The notes under the pieces: generated by a model | What the model was told of the DNA's origin: nothing | What the model saw: only the letters and a program-made list of their open reading frames with translations | Database searches by the model: none | In this document: piece after piece, positions 34,701 through 43,184 of the stretch | How the letters are laid out: each line of letters starts with the position of its first letter | Numbering within the stretch: position 1 is the first letter of the stretch | Assembly: GCA_937976305.1 (NCBI GenBank) | Contig: CALJSB010000023.1 | Coordinates: 1-46,452, forward strand | Direction: 5' to 3' | Origin: an uncultured Acidimicrobiales bacterium | Lineage (GTDB): Bacteria; Actinomycetota; Acidimicrobiia; Acidimicrobiales; SZUA-35 | DNA: 46,452 nt | Translations under genes and position numbers: made by a program

Positions 34701-35582
34701 TCAGAGCAAGTCACCAGGCCGACAGGCAACCACGCCATCCATCGCCATGATCGACCTGAAGGCCTCGGCGAGTTGGCGAGCCCGGAAGGGCTGGCCTGAC
34801 AGCCACGGACGGAGGACAACGAAGAGGTGACGGCCCCCCTCTGCAGCCATCACTTCGGCTGACTCGACGAGCGATCGGCAATATCGATCGATCGGCACCC
34901 GCCGGTCGGCCAAGGCGTGGGCGTCGTCGGCAGTGAGCAGCAGCGGCACCGACCAGAGTTCGCCGCTCGGTACGTGCATCGGATAGGGCTGCTCATCGTT
35001 GACCCAATCGCACACATAACGAACGCCGGCTGCGGCCAGCAGAGCCGGCGTTCGGGGCGACTGGTTGTATTCGACGCCAAACCAGCCGGCGGGCCGTTCC
35101 CCGGTCACACCGGCGACAGTGTCGAGGGATTCTGTGATGTAGGCCCGCTCCTCGTCTTCAGACATACGACTCGAGATCATTCGGCTGAGTGATATACCGT
35201 GCCCGACGAGCTCACAGCCACGCTCATGCACGTGGTTCGCGAGCCAGGGGTAGCGCTGCACCGTCATGGCATCGATGGCCACCAGCGGTGGGATGCCGTT
35301 CCGCTCCAGAAGGTCGAGCAGCCGGAAGATGCCAACGCGGTGGCCGTACTCCCGATGGGTGTGTTTCGCGTAGTCGGGAAAGGGCAGCTGCACGCCGAGG
35401 CCTCCGGGCAGCTCGCGTCCCGTGATGGCCCCCTCGGGTGGTTGCCACTCGAGGTACTCGAGCACCACCATGACCGACACGGCCAAACGAGCCCCACCGG
35501 GAAGGTCACGAGTTGGGCGACTCGAAATGGGCGACCAGTCGTAGTGGTCGTGATCGAGGCCGGGTTGACGTTCAGCGGGCAT
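34701..35582 (-). CDS. Polysaccharide deacetylase-fold protein (PuuE/cyclic-imidase-like), second copy
   Basis: A 293-residue NodB-fold protein. EYGHRVGIFRLLDLLERNGI and ELVGHGISLSRMIS follow the pattern of the PuuE (allantoinase) and cyclic imide hydrolase branch; the usual metal-binding HSxxH of peptidoglycan deacetylases is not seen. No signal peptide, so cytoplasmic. The ATG at 35582 begins 10 bases after the stop of the paralogous gene at 35593, on the same strand. Hydrolysis of a C-N bond in a ring or amide is the likely reaction class; substrate unknown. Confidence 0.88.
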   Translation of the reverse strand: MPAERQPGLDHDHYDWSPISSRPTRDLPGGARLAVSVMVVLEYLEWQPPEGAITGRELPGGLGVQLPFPDYAKHTHREYGHRVGIFRLLDLLERNGIPPLVAIDAMTVQRYPWLANHVHERGCELVGHGISLSRMISSRMSEDEERAYITESLDTVAGVTGERPAGWFGVEYNQSPRTPALLAAAGVRYVCDWVNDEQPYPMHVPSGELWSVPLLLTADDAHALADRRVPIDRYCRSLVESAEVMAAEGGRHLFVVLRPWLSGQPFRARQLAEAFRSIMAMDGVVACRPGDLL

Positions 35583-35592
35583 CAGGACGCGC

Positions 35593-36531
35593 TCACGTTG
35601 CTGTGCGTTGAGCGGCGGCAACCGCATCGTCGTAGTGATGGGCGAGGTAGTGCTCGGCAATGTCTGCCGCGGTGCACTGCCACACCCCGTCGTGGCTGAA
35701 GATGTAGTCGAGCGTCTCTTCGAGGTAGCGGATTCGGTGTGGAGCGCCCGTGGCATAGGGGTGGAGGGCAATACACATCACCCTCGCGCTCTCGGCACCT
35801 TCCTCGTAGAGCTGGTCGAATTGCGACTTGCAGATCGAGGCGAAGTAGTCGGCTTCGTAGTGCTGGTTGTAGACGGGTGTGTCGTTCAGCTCGATCGAAT
35901 ACGGCACAGACACCAAACGGCCCGAGTCGACCGAGATCGGCACCGGCTGGTCGTCGTGAAACCAGTCGGCGTGGTAGATCAGCCCGGCTTCGGCCATCAG
36001 GTCCGGAGTGGCCAGAGTGTTGGAAACCGCCGGACCGAGCATGCCCTTGAGGGGCTGACCGGTAGCCCACAGGCAGCTCTCCTGGGTATCGGCGTAGAAG
36101 GCTCGCTCTTCGTCTTCGGTCAGGGTGTTGAGATAGCGGGTGTTGTAGATGCCGTGCGACATCAACTCCCACTGCCGACTGACCATTGCCTCGGCGATCT
36201 CGGGGAAGTGATCGAGCACGGCAAAGTTGAGCGACACGGTGCAGCGGACGTTGTAGCGATCGAGCACGGGCAGGAGCCGCCAGAACCCAACCCTGTTGCC
36301 GTACTCGCGCTCGGCGTAGCCGCGGACGTCAGGATGGGGCGAGCGGGGCCAGGGATTGCGGAGACCGTCGCGAGCGGGCAGATACTCGTAGAACTCAATG
36401 TTGGGAGCAATCCACAGCGCAACCCGGGCACCGTCTGGCCAACTAATGGGCGGCCGATCGATGATCGGGCTGTACACCACTCGGTCGCCAGGCAGCGGTC
36501 TGTTGCTCGAACTCGAACCGTCGTCTGCCAT
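35593..36531 (-). CDS. Polysaccharide deacetylase-fold protein (PuuE/cyclic-imidase-like), first copy
   Basis: A 312-residue paralogue of the next gene; both share EYG(N/H)RVG(F/I)(W/F)RLL and SHGI/GHGI. It has WPDGARVALWIAPNIEFYEY at the start and ALHPYATGAPHRIRYLEE near the end, standard landmarks of the family. The HSxxH metal motif is absent here too. The ATG at 36531 has a leaderless -10 box six bases upstream, so it starts a two-gene unit that could be transcribed apart from the diiron-type gene before it. Two tandem paralogues may form a heteromer or act in sequence. Confidence 0.89.
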   Translation of the reverse strand: MADDGSSSSNRPLPGDRVVYSPIIDRPPISWPDGARVALWIAPNIEFYEYLPARDGLRNPWPRSPHPDVRGYAEREYGNRVGFWRLLPVLDRYNVRCTVSLNFAVLDHFPEIAEAMVSRQWELMSHGIYNTRYLNTLTEDEERAFYADTQESCLWATGQPLKGMLGPAVSNTLATPDLMAEAGLIYHADWFHDDQPVPISVDSGRLVSVPYSIELNDTPVYNQHYEADYFASICKSQFDQLYEEGAESARVMCIALHPYATGAPHRIRYLEETLDYIFSHDGVWQCTAADIAEHYLAHHYDDAVAAAQRTAT

Positions 36532-36537
36532 GCCGGC

Positions 36538-36543
36538 AGCCTA
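36538..36543 (-). promoter_or_regulatory. -10 box TAGGCT overlapping the upstream stop codon
   Basis: On the minus strand TAGGCT, six bases (GCCGGC), ATG at 36531. Its first three bases are the TAG stop of the upstream gene. Confidence 0.5.
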
Positions 36544-37455
36544 CGTTGTGACCGGCTGACCGTCCTCGTCGAACGGAACGTCGAGAAGACCATCGAAGGT
36601 GTTTATCAGCGGAGGCAGGGTCGGATCCGGGCGTTTGTCGTATCCCTCGATCCAGCGCCGAGCCCATTCGGGGTCGGGCTCGTTTCGAGGGTCGTGGCCG
36701 GGAAGCGCGGCGCGGAATGCCCCCGGCAGGATCTCGGCAAAGAACTCGGCGGTCCGCTTCCAGAGTCGGAGCCGAGAACGGGGGTTGCGCCACAGTCCGT
36801 CGGCCTTGAGCATCACAGCCGTGCCCCGCCGGGCGAGAAGGAACACATGGAGCGACCCGGTGAACACGCCGAGGGCTCGCTGCCAGTATGTGCCAAAGGC
36901 CGACTGGTACGCGTCGAAAGCCACACGCTTGTGTTCGACTTCTTCGACCATGTGCCAAAGAGCAAAGCTCGCCACTCGTGTATCGCTCCCGGCGAACAAC
37001 TTCACTCTGTCTTCGACCAGCCAACGGGTGATGCCCATGGTCATCGACTCAAAGCCAGCGGCGTACGCAAGGCGAAACGTGAGCGAGCGCTGATCACGGA
37101 TTCTCTGGTAGGAGTCCTTCATGAAGGCTTCGACGTCGGCCAACTGGGGATAGCCGTTTGCCTTGAGAATCTCGTTGTACCGGCGGTGCATCCGGAAGTG
37201 TTGACCTTCTTGGCCAATGAATCCCGCGATTTCTTCGAGCACATCAGCATCGTCGATCTCGGCGGCTGCCTCTCGCAGCGTGGCGATCAGGAACGGCTCG
37301 AGGTAGGGCATCGCCAGTGAAACGCCGTTGAGCATGTGAGACCACTCGTGATGCTTCGGGTGCCAAATGGGGTCGATGTCGTCGGCGAACTCGAACGGAA
37401 TCTGCCGCACGTTGATGGCCGGATAGTGTTCGAGCGCTGGTTCGGTAGCAGTCAT
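36541..37455 (-). CDS. Predicted metal-dependent hydrolase (PF10118-like), ferritin-type diiron site
   Basis: A 304-residue, mostly helical protein. GQEGQHFRMH (E83, H86) and MVEEVEHKRVAFD (E171, E174, H175), together with E53 and E136 on other helices, resemble the two ExxH pairs of diiron carboxylate proteins and match the group annotated as predicted metal-dependent hydrolases. Activity is not established; oxygenase or desaturase-type chemistry is possible. GGAG lies seven bases before the ATG at 37455. It heads the minus-strand run with the two deacetylase-fold proteins. Confidence 0.82.
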   Translation of the reverse strand: MTATEPALEHYPAINVRQIPFEFADDIDPIWHPKHHEWSHMLNGVSLAMPYLEPFLIATLREAAAEIDDADVLEEIAGFIGQEGQHFRMHRRYNEILKANGYPQLADVEAFMKDSYQRIRDQRSLTFRLAYAAGFESMTMGITRWLVEDRVKLFAGSDTRVASFALWHMVEEVEHKRVAFDAYQSAFGTYWQRALGVFTGSLHVFLLARRGTAVMLKADGLWRNPRSRLRLWKRTAEFFAEILPGAFRAALPGHDPRNEPDPEWARRWIEGYDKRPDPTLPPLINTFDGLLDVPFDEDGQPVTT

Positions 37456-37520
37456 GCGATCACTCCGATAGTAATCGGGCAGCGGTTGCCGGAACTCAAC
37501 CAGTGAACGGAAAGACCATG

Positions 37521-37967
37521 ATGACGGGACACACACCACGAGACCCCGACTTCGAGGAGCGGGTCCGAACCAGCTTTGACGGCCAGAACATGATGCGAAC
37601 GATGGGCATGTCGATCGCCTCAGTCGGTCCCGGATTCATTGACATCGCGTTCAATCACGACGATCGGTTTGCCCAGCAACACGGCTTCGCTCACGGCGGG
37701 TTTGTCGCCACTTCCCTCGACTCGGCGTGCGGGTTCGCGGCGCTGACTCTGATGGTGCCAAACGCCGCCGTGCTGACGGTCGAGTACAAGATCAACTACC
37801 TACGACCCGCACGTGCCGACGCCTACCGAGCCTCGGCTCACGTCGTCAAGTCGGGCCGCACGCTCACCTACTGCGAAGCTGCGCTCACCGCTGCTGGCAG
37901 CGACGAGGCGCTGGCGACAATGACCGGCACGCTGATCTCGCTCGTCGACACCGGCATCGAGAACTAG
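37521..37967 (+). CDS. PaaI-family hotdog thioesterase
   Basis: A 148-residue hotdog-fold protein that hydrolyses acyl-CoA thioesters. FAHGGFVATSLDSACGFAAL is the PaaI/YdiI signature with the catalytic Asp, and VEYKINYLRPARAD gives the next strand. GGAAAG precedes two consecutive ATGs; the second (37521) has the better six-base spacing, the first (37518) is the alternative. Probably rescues CoA from dead-end intermediates of the degradation pathways nearby. Confidence 0.9.
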   Translation: MTGHTPRDPDFEERVRTSFDGQNMMRTMGMSIASVGPGFIDIAFNHDDRFAQQHGFAHGGFVATSLDSACGFAALTLMVPNAAVLTVEYKINYLRPARADAYRASAHVVKSGRTLTYCEAALTAAGSDEALATMTGTLISLVDTGIEN

Positions 37968-38038
37968 AGCCGACCGGTCGGTTTGCGAGGCTGGCAGAGG
38001 CCTCAGACGCTCCAGTACCCGTGATAACTTCTCCCCCG

Positions 38039-38965
38039 GTGGGACACGACCACGATCATGGTGTCGGCCTCGCCCGTGCCGGCGAGCGCCATCGCGGCCG
38101 CCTCGCATGGGCGTTCGGGCTGACGTTTGCCTTCTTCTTCGTTCAGGCGATCACCGGCATCATCGCCAACTCGTTGGCCCTGTTGTCCGACGCCGCCCAC
38201 ATGCTCACCGACGTGATCGGCCTCGGCATGGCACTCGCCGCGATCCAGCTGGCGTCCCGCTTCGAAACTGGCGGATCGAACCGCACCTCGTCTCACACGT
38301 TCGGGCTCTATCGGCTCGAGATCTTGGCCGCGTTCGTCAACGCCCTGTTGTTGTTCGGCGTTGCGGCGTGGGTGCTCTATGAAGCTGCCAAGCGAGTCTT
38401 CGATGACCCAGAGGTAGAGGGCCTGCCCGTCCTCATCGTTGCCATCATCGGCCTTGTCATCAACATCATTGCGTTCTTGTTGTTGCGAGAAGGATCAAAG
38501 GAGTCGCTCAACATCGAGGGCGCCTACCTCGAGGTGCTGGCCGACCTGATCGGCTCGGTCGGCGTGATCATTGCTGCGGTGTTGTTGCAGGTGTTTGGGT
38601 GGACGTGGGTCGATCCGGTTATCGGTGCCGCCATCGGGTTGTGGATTCTCCCTCGCACGTGGCGCCTTGGTCGGCGGTCAGTTCGGATCCTGCTCCAAGC
38701 TGCCCCTGATGGGTTCGACCTCGATGCGCTGACTCGCGATCTCGCCGACATCGACGGAGTCGTCGACGTGCATGACCTGCACGTCTGGACACTCACCTCA
38801 GAAATGGATGCCGCATCGGCTCACCTGATGATCCGCGCAGGAGTCGATGGCCACCACGTCCTCGATCGTGCGCGGGACATCCTGGATGACACCTACGGCA
38901 TCGGGCACGGCACCTTCCAGATCGAGCCAGATACCCACACCGGTTGTGAGCACGTCAGCTGGTGA
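38039..38965 (+). CDS. Cation diffusion facilitator (CzcD/ZnT-like) metal exporter
   Basis: A 308-residue six-helix metal-proton antiporter, probably for zinc or related cations, in the cytoplasmic membrane. Helix 2 carries SDAAHMLTDVIGLGMAL; helix 5 reads GAYLEVLADLIGSVGV, with Glu at the usual His position, a variant common in actinobacterial members. A His-rich N-terminus (GHDHDHG) and a cytoplasmic C-terminal domain with DVHDLHVWTL are present. Start is either GTG at 38039 (gives the His-rich start directly) or GTG at 38021. The stop overlaps the convergent sulfatase gene by 11 bases. Confidence 0.93.
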   Translation: MGHDHDHGVGLARAGERHRGRLAWAFGLTFAFFFVQAITGIIANSLALLSDAAHMLTDVIGLGMALAAIQLASRFETGGSNRTSSHTFGLYRLEILAAFVNALLLFGVAAWVLYEAAKRVFDDPEVEGLPVLIVAIIGLVINIIAFLLLREGSKESLNIEGAYLEVLADLIGSVGVIIAAVLLQVFGWTWVDPVIGAAIGLWILPRTWRLGRRSVRILLQAAPDGFDLDALTRDLADIDGVVDVHDLHVWTLTSEMDAASAHLMIRAGVDGHHVLDRARDILDDTYGIGHGTFQIEPDTHTGCEHVSW

Positions 38966-41549
38966 GTTGTGCCTCGCGGGATCGTTCGGCAGCGAGCCGT
39001 AGCATCTCACGGGCAACCATCGGCGCTGCGTTCTGGTTCTGTCCCGTCACCAGGTTGCCGTCGACGACCCAGTGATTGGCCAGCGGGTCGCGCCGCTTGG
39101 TTTGGCTCTCGAACTCAGCACCAACGCGGCGAAGTTCGGTTTCGGGATGGTGCGGCGTCGAAGTGATACCGAGTTCGCGCACCTGCTTGTCGGTGACAGC
39201 GCTGACCTTGCGGCCGGCGACGAGTGGTGAACCATCGACTGCCTTCGCCTTGAGCAGGCCGAGCGGTCCGTGGCACACACCACCGATGACGGCATCGTTT
39301 GCATTGGCAGCCGTGACTTGCTCGCCCAGTGCGTCGGAGAAGCCAAAATCAAACGCCGCACCCCACCCACCGGCGAGGAACACGATGTCGTATTGACCAA
39401 TATCGACATCCGCAATCGCAAGCGACTCGGTCACCTTGGCCCGCAGTTCGTCGTCGCCAAGAAATCGATCGCAGGCCTCGGTTCGCACTGGTGCCCGCAG
39501 CGATTGTGGTTCGATTGGGATGACGCCACCTTTGGGACTCGCCACGTCGACGTCCATTCCGGCGTCACGAAACGCGTAGTAGGGCACGGTGAGCTCGCTG
39601 GCGTACACCCCAGTGGGCTTTCCAATGTCCAGAACACCATGGTTGGTGGCGACACACAGGGCGCGGCGACCAGTGAGATCGACGGCGATCGACTGGGTGT
39701 CTTCGGGGTGCATACCAGCGCGCTGCAGCAGTTTGCGGACCGCACGAGCTGGTGGCGGGGGTGTCTTCATGAGTTGACCTTTCGGCGGGGTTCGTTTGGC
39801 GTACGGCCACGGTTCGTTGCGGGTGGGTACCGAGCGCGTTCGCTCTCCGGCAAGACGGCCAACCAGCAGGTCAAAGACTGCTTCGGCGTGGGGGCAGCCC
39901 CACCGGTTGATGGCCTCGATGGGATCCGCATCGAGGTCGTAGAGCTCCCATTGGTCGGGCAGCGGTTCGGTGCGGTACTGGTCTCCACTGGGGCCACTCG
40001 CAGCGAGGTGGCGTACGCCAGGTTCTGTCCACGTCGACGGATCGTCGAAGCTCCGAACGATCTTCCAGAGGTGGTCGGCGCCTCCGGCAGCGTCGGCCTC
40101 GGCCACACGGGTGACGATGCTCTCGAAGTTGGCGGCCACGTGGGCCGGCACCTGGATGCGAAGCGGTGGCGGCTGCTTTTCTGTCTTTCCCATCCGTCGA
40201 GCGATCCCACTGGCGCCGGTGTCGCCCTCTGGCATGTTGTCTCGGGTGATGGCGTACACCGTTCGGTCACGATCGGCGTGGGCCCCGTCGACGACCGGCA
40301 TCAGGTCGCGACCCGGGAGTTCGTGGAGCTCGCTGAACTCGTTGCCCAACACCTCTGCAGTCTCGGCGACATCAATACCCGCAGCGCCGAGCAAGGTCGG
40401 CACGAGATCAACGTGGGAGGTCGGGGCATCGTCGATGGAGCGAGGCGTTGTCGTAGCGCAGCCGACACGTGCGATGGCGAACGGCACCCTCGTCGCTTCG
40501 TCGTACAGGTTGAACCACTTCTGATGCAGCCCGCCGTGGGCGCCAAGCAGCTCGCCATGGTCGGCAGTACGGACCATCACCGCGTCAGTCGAGCCGTCAA
40601 CGACGGCTTTCCGGACTCGATCGAGGGGTCCGTCAGCCGCGAGGTGAAGCCGGTAGTAGAGGTCGCGATACGCCTGTGCCTCTTTGGTGTATGCAGCCTC
40701 GACCATTGGCGCCGGCCCATAGGTGGTCGGGTAGGAGGCTCGATACGCAATCTGGGCAGCCGGCTTCGTGCGGAGATCCTCGTCGTCAGTTGGCGAACCC
40801 GGAACCGCAGGTGGGTTCAATGGATCGTTGGCGAAGGGGTTGTTTCGCCCGAGCCGACCGAGCCAGCCGGGAGCGAACACGATGTCGTGCGGGTTGACAA
40901 ACGACACGACGAGCAAGAACGGCGTTTGTGCCTGCTCGTCGCCAGCCGCCCGGCGGGCGTAGCGATCCTCCAACCAGGTAACCGCTCGCTCTGCGTAGAT
41001 GGGATCAGACACCAAGCCCGACATCGCAGGTTCGCCGCCATGTGGCTCCGGACCGATCCAACCCGTGAAGCCGAAGGCGTCGAGAGGGTCAGCATCGAGG
41101 TACGCCTGGACCGCCGCAGCGTCGACGACGCCCGAGTCGTCGTGAGTCAACAGTGAACCATCGCCGTCGGGACTGGGAAGGTCTGCGTGGGTGATGTGCC
41201 ATTTGCCGACGTAGCGCGTGTCGTAGCCGCCTGCTCGGAACCAATTTCCGAGCGTTGGCACCTCGCCTGCGCGCATCCACCGCATGCGCGAGTCGTCCTC
41301 CATCTTCCCGAGGCCGTTGGTCTGGGAGACGCCGTGGACGTCGGGATACTGGCCCGTGAACATCGTCGGACGCGACGGCACACACGCCAGCGAGCCGGTG
41401 TAGTGCCGGCCGAAGTTGACGGCGTTCTCGTTGAACCATCGCTCTGCACCGAGATGCTCTCGACGCCACGCTGCGACTTCGGCGCCTTCGTAGGGAGGTG
41501 CAGCCCGCTCCTGGTCGGTCATGAGGACGATGACATCGGGACGGTTCAT
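38955..41549 (-). CDS. Sulfatase fused to a DJ-1/PfpI (class I amidotransferase-like) domain
   Basis: One continuous 864-residue frame. Residues 1 to about 590 are a type I sulfatase: LACVPSRPTMFTGQ carries C56, the Cys converted to formylglycine; metal residues include D12 and TADHGELLGAHGG. Residues about 594-864 are a DJ-1/PfpI-like domain with the nucleophile elbow GGVCHGPLGLL (Cys759). The join at Met594 has GAAAGG seven bases upstream, so a separate DJ-1 protein could also be made. The ATG overlaps the SRPBCC gene stop (ATGA). Sulfate-ester hydrolysis is likely; the role of the second domain is unknown. Confidence 0.9.
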   Translation of the reverse strand: MNRPDVIVLMTDQERAAPPYEGAEVAAWRREHLGAERWFNENAVNFGRHYTGSLACVPSRPTMFTGQYPDVHGVSQTNGLGKMEDDSRMRWMRAGEVPTLGNWFRAGGYDTRYVGKWHITHADLPSPDGDGSLLTHDDSGVVDAAAVQAYLDADPLDAFGFTGWIGPEPHGGEPAMSGLVSDPIYAERAVTWLEDRYARRAAGDEQAQTPFLLVVSFVNPHDIVFAPGWLGRLGRNNPFANDPLNPPAVPGSPTDDEDLRTKPAAQIAYRASYPTTYGPAPMVEAAYTKEAQAYRDLYYRLHLAADGPLDRVRKAVVDGSTDAVMVRTADHGELLGAHGGLHQKWFNLYDEATRVPFAIARVGCATTTPRSIDDAPTSHVDLVPTLLGAAGIDVAETAEVLGNEFSELHELPGRDLMPVVDGAHADRDRTVYAITRDNMPEGDTGASGIARRMGKTEKQPPPLRIQVPAHVAANFESIVTRVAEADAAGGADHLWKIVRSFDDPSTWTEPGVRHLAASGPSGDQYRTEPLPDQWELYDLDADPIEAINRWGCPHAEAVFDLLVGRLAGERTRSVPTRNEPWPYAKRTPPKGQLMKTPPPPARAVRKLLQRAGMHPEDTQSIAVDLTGRRALCVATNHGVLDIGKPTGVYASELTVPYYAFRDAGMDVDVASPKGGVIPIEPQSLRAPVRTEACDRFLGDDELRAKVTESLAIADVDIGQYDIVFLAGGWGAAFDFGFSDALGEQVTAANANDAVIGGVCHGPLGLLKAKAVDGSPLVAGRKVSAVTDKQVRELGITSTPHHPETELRRVGAEFESQTKRRDPLANHWVVDGNLVTGQNQNAAPMVAREMLRLAAERSREAQLTS

Positions 41550-41986
41550 GGCTGAGCTTCCACGTGGGACTTGAGCCCGCTGAGCATCTGCTTCGATGCC
41601 TTTGCGAGCGTGCGGGCAACAACCTTGGCGACACCCAACTGTGGCGGCCGCGACCCGGCGTCGATCGAGCTCGTGAGCGTGGCGACGGTGGTGTTACCCG
41701 AACCCGACAGGGTCCAGCGATTGTTGGCTGATCGGACGACGGGCGGAAGTCCTGTGAGCTCATAGGACAACCCGACCCTGGGTTCCCACTGGACGATTCG
41801 TTCGAGTAGCACGTTGCGGCCGACCTGCACTCGACGAACAGCCCCGATCCCGTCCGCTTGAGCAGTCGTCAAGCTGGAATGGTCGACGTTCGGAGCCCAC
41901 TCGACGATTGCACCGAAGTCAGCCAAAACGTCCCACACTTGGTCGACCGGACGTTCGATCTCGATGGTTGCTGAGACTTCAGCCAC
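41546..41986 (-). CDS. SRPBCC-family (polyketide cyclase/START-like) protein
   Basis: A 146-residue helix-grip protein that binds hydrophobic ligands: ATIEIERPVDQVWDVLADFG at the start, a middle FVR-like set of strands, and a long C-terminal helix (LAKASKQMLSGLKSH). The GTG at 41986 overlaps the last eight bases of the upstream gene, and its stop overlaps the sulfatase start, so three genes are coupled. It may carry or shape a lipid-like ligand for the sulfatase; this is inference. Confidence 0.88.
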   Translation of the reverse strand: MAEVSATIEIERPVDQVWDVLADFGAIVEWAPNVDHSSLTTAQADGIGAVRRVQVGRNVLLERIVQWEPRVGLSYELTGLPPVVRSANNRWTLSGSGNTTVATLTSSIDAGSRPPQLGVAKVVARTLAKASKQMLSGLKSHVEAQP

Positions 41987-42623
41987 GTGACTCGTTTTCG
42001 CCGAAGCTCTCGGGCAAGGTCCCCGCCGCAACGGCAGCGGTACGGGTGGCTGGGTGGTCGAACGGCGGGCTGTCGAGACGACGTAGCCGGTTGCGAAACG
42101 GCCCGTAACGCCACACCAGCTCTTCGCCATCGAGCTTTCTCGTCACCACCACGACCTTCTTCCCAAAGGGCCGTAGTTTGTGCACACCGTCCTCGAATGT
42201 CGCGGCAACGCGGATGCGGGAGCCGCCGAACCCAGCGGTGTCGTCAACTCCGTTCTCGAGGGTGCCGTCACAGATCATGTCGTGCACCAACCCACCGGTG
42301 CTGATCGTGATGCGATTGCCGGCCTGTTCGATGCGTTCGACATGCCCCTCCATACGACCCGCGTAGCACTCCCACACGCCCCGGAGGTCGGGAGCGCCTG
42401 GTACCAACGGCTCGAGACAGCCGTCCAGTGTTCGCGGCGGCCAAACCTCGAGCGACGCGTCGGGCTTGGAGCCGCCAAGGGGAATGTCGGCGGCGGCTGG
42501 ACCGGAACCATCGAGCTCAGGCCGTCTGTAGTCGGCTGGATCGTGCGGACGGGGCGCCGCCGCGAATGCATCGTTGTCGACGCTCGAAGTGAGTTGCTTC
42601 ACGACGGTAGCGAGTTTGGACAT
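41979..42623 (-). CDS. Lipocalin-like protein, unknown function
   Basis: A 214-residue protein of no family I can name. After an N-terminal about 85-residue Pro-rich part, the C-terminal region (GVWECYAGRMEGHVERIEQAG to YGPFRNRLRRL) alternates short strands in a way that suggests a lipocalin/FABP-like barrel. AGAGGGAG precedes the ATG at 42623. The overlap with the SRPBCC gene places it first in the three-gene sulfatase operon. The prediction of a barrel is by pattern only. Confidence 0.7.
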   Translation of the reverse strand: MSKLATVVKQLTSSVDNDAFAAAPRPHDPADYRRPELDGSGPAAADIPLGGSKPDASLEVWPPRTLDGCLEPLVPGAPDLRGVWECYAGRMEGHVERIEQAGNRITISTGGLVHDMICDGTLENGVDDTAGFGGSRIRVAATFEDGVHKLRPFGKKVVVVTRKLDGEELVWRYGPFRNRLRRLDSPPFDHPATRTAAVAAGTLPESFGENESRG

Positions 42624-42743
42624 TGTGGCTCCCTCTTCGGGGTTCACCTCTGCGCAGTAGTGCCAGTTGTACAGGCAGAACTTACGCAGTCAGGCGTACG
42701 GGTGCAACCCGCCACGCCAACAACATCAGAAGAGCAGGTACGC

Positions 42744-43100
42744 CTAGGCCGAACGGCGCGGCTGGAGAACACAGAACTCGTTGCCTTCGGGATCGGCCAA
42801 CACGATCCATGAAACGTCGCCCTGTCCAACGTCGATCCGGGCAGCGCCGAGAGCGATCAGACGTTCCACTTCGGCATGTTGATCGTCGGGACGCAAGTCA
42901 ACGTGGAGCCGGTTCTGCGTTCCTTTTTCGCCGTCAGCCGGCAAGAACAAGAGGCCCGGCAGACGTCCCGGCTCCGATTGAATCTCGAAGACCGGTGGGC
43001 TGTCGTCGACCACCGTCCACCCGAGAGCTTCGCACCACCACCGACCCAGACCAGCAGGATCACTGGCCGCGATCACAACTTGCTCCCACTCGAGACCCAT
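42744..43100 (-). CDS. VOC/glyoxalase-like protein
   Basis: A 118-residue protein of the Glyoxalase_6-like VOC group: ASDPAGLGRWWCEALGW opens the first module and VLADPEGNEFCVLQP closes the second, with H in NRLHVDLRP as a typical metal position. The ATG follows TAGCTT by six bases. The function of this widespread group is unknown. It is divergent from the ATP-grasp-like gene. Confidence 0.9.
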   Translation of the reverse strand: MGLEWEQVVIAASDPAGLGRWWCEALGWTVVDDSPPVFEIQSEPGRLPGLLFLPADGEKGTQNRLHVDLRPDDQHAEVERLIALGAARIDVGQGDVSWIVLADPEGNEFCVLQPRRSA

Positions 43101-43106
43101 TGCTGC

Positions 43107-43112
43107 AAGCTA
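43107..43112 (-). promoter_or_regulatory. -10 box TAGCTT of a leaderless promoter
   Basis: On the minus strand TAGCTT, six bases (GCAGCA), ATG at 43100. Confidence 0.5.
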
Positions 43113-43169
43113 ACGCAACGACAACGGTGCCGGAGTCACCGACGGGGGCCGAGGCAGACCGCCGAGGGC

Positions 43170-43175
43170 TACTCT
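43170..43175 (+). promoter_or_regulatory. Possible -10 box TACTCT, near-leaderless
   Basis: TACTCT ends nine bases before the ATG at 43185, predicting a 5' leader of only a few bases. Confidence 0.35.
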
Positions 43176-43184
43176 CGACCGATC

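Noticed and set aside
35608..37320. Long plus-strand open frame (570 codons) across the deacetylase-fold and diiron-type genes
   Set aside because: It spans two recognised minus-strand genes and reads as codon-bias shadow.
37727..38020. Upstream extension of the CDF gene into the thioesterase gene
   Set aside because: The added residues are Arg-rich and overlap a supported gene; the His-rich transporter N-terminus starts near 38039.
39270..41156. Long open frame on the plus strand (628 codons) inside the sulfatase gene
   Set aside because: It is the complement of a clear sulfatase/DJ-1 gene with all motifs; the plus-strand translation shows no family pattern.
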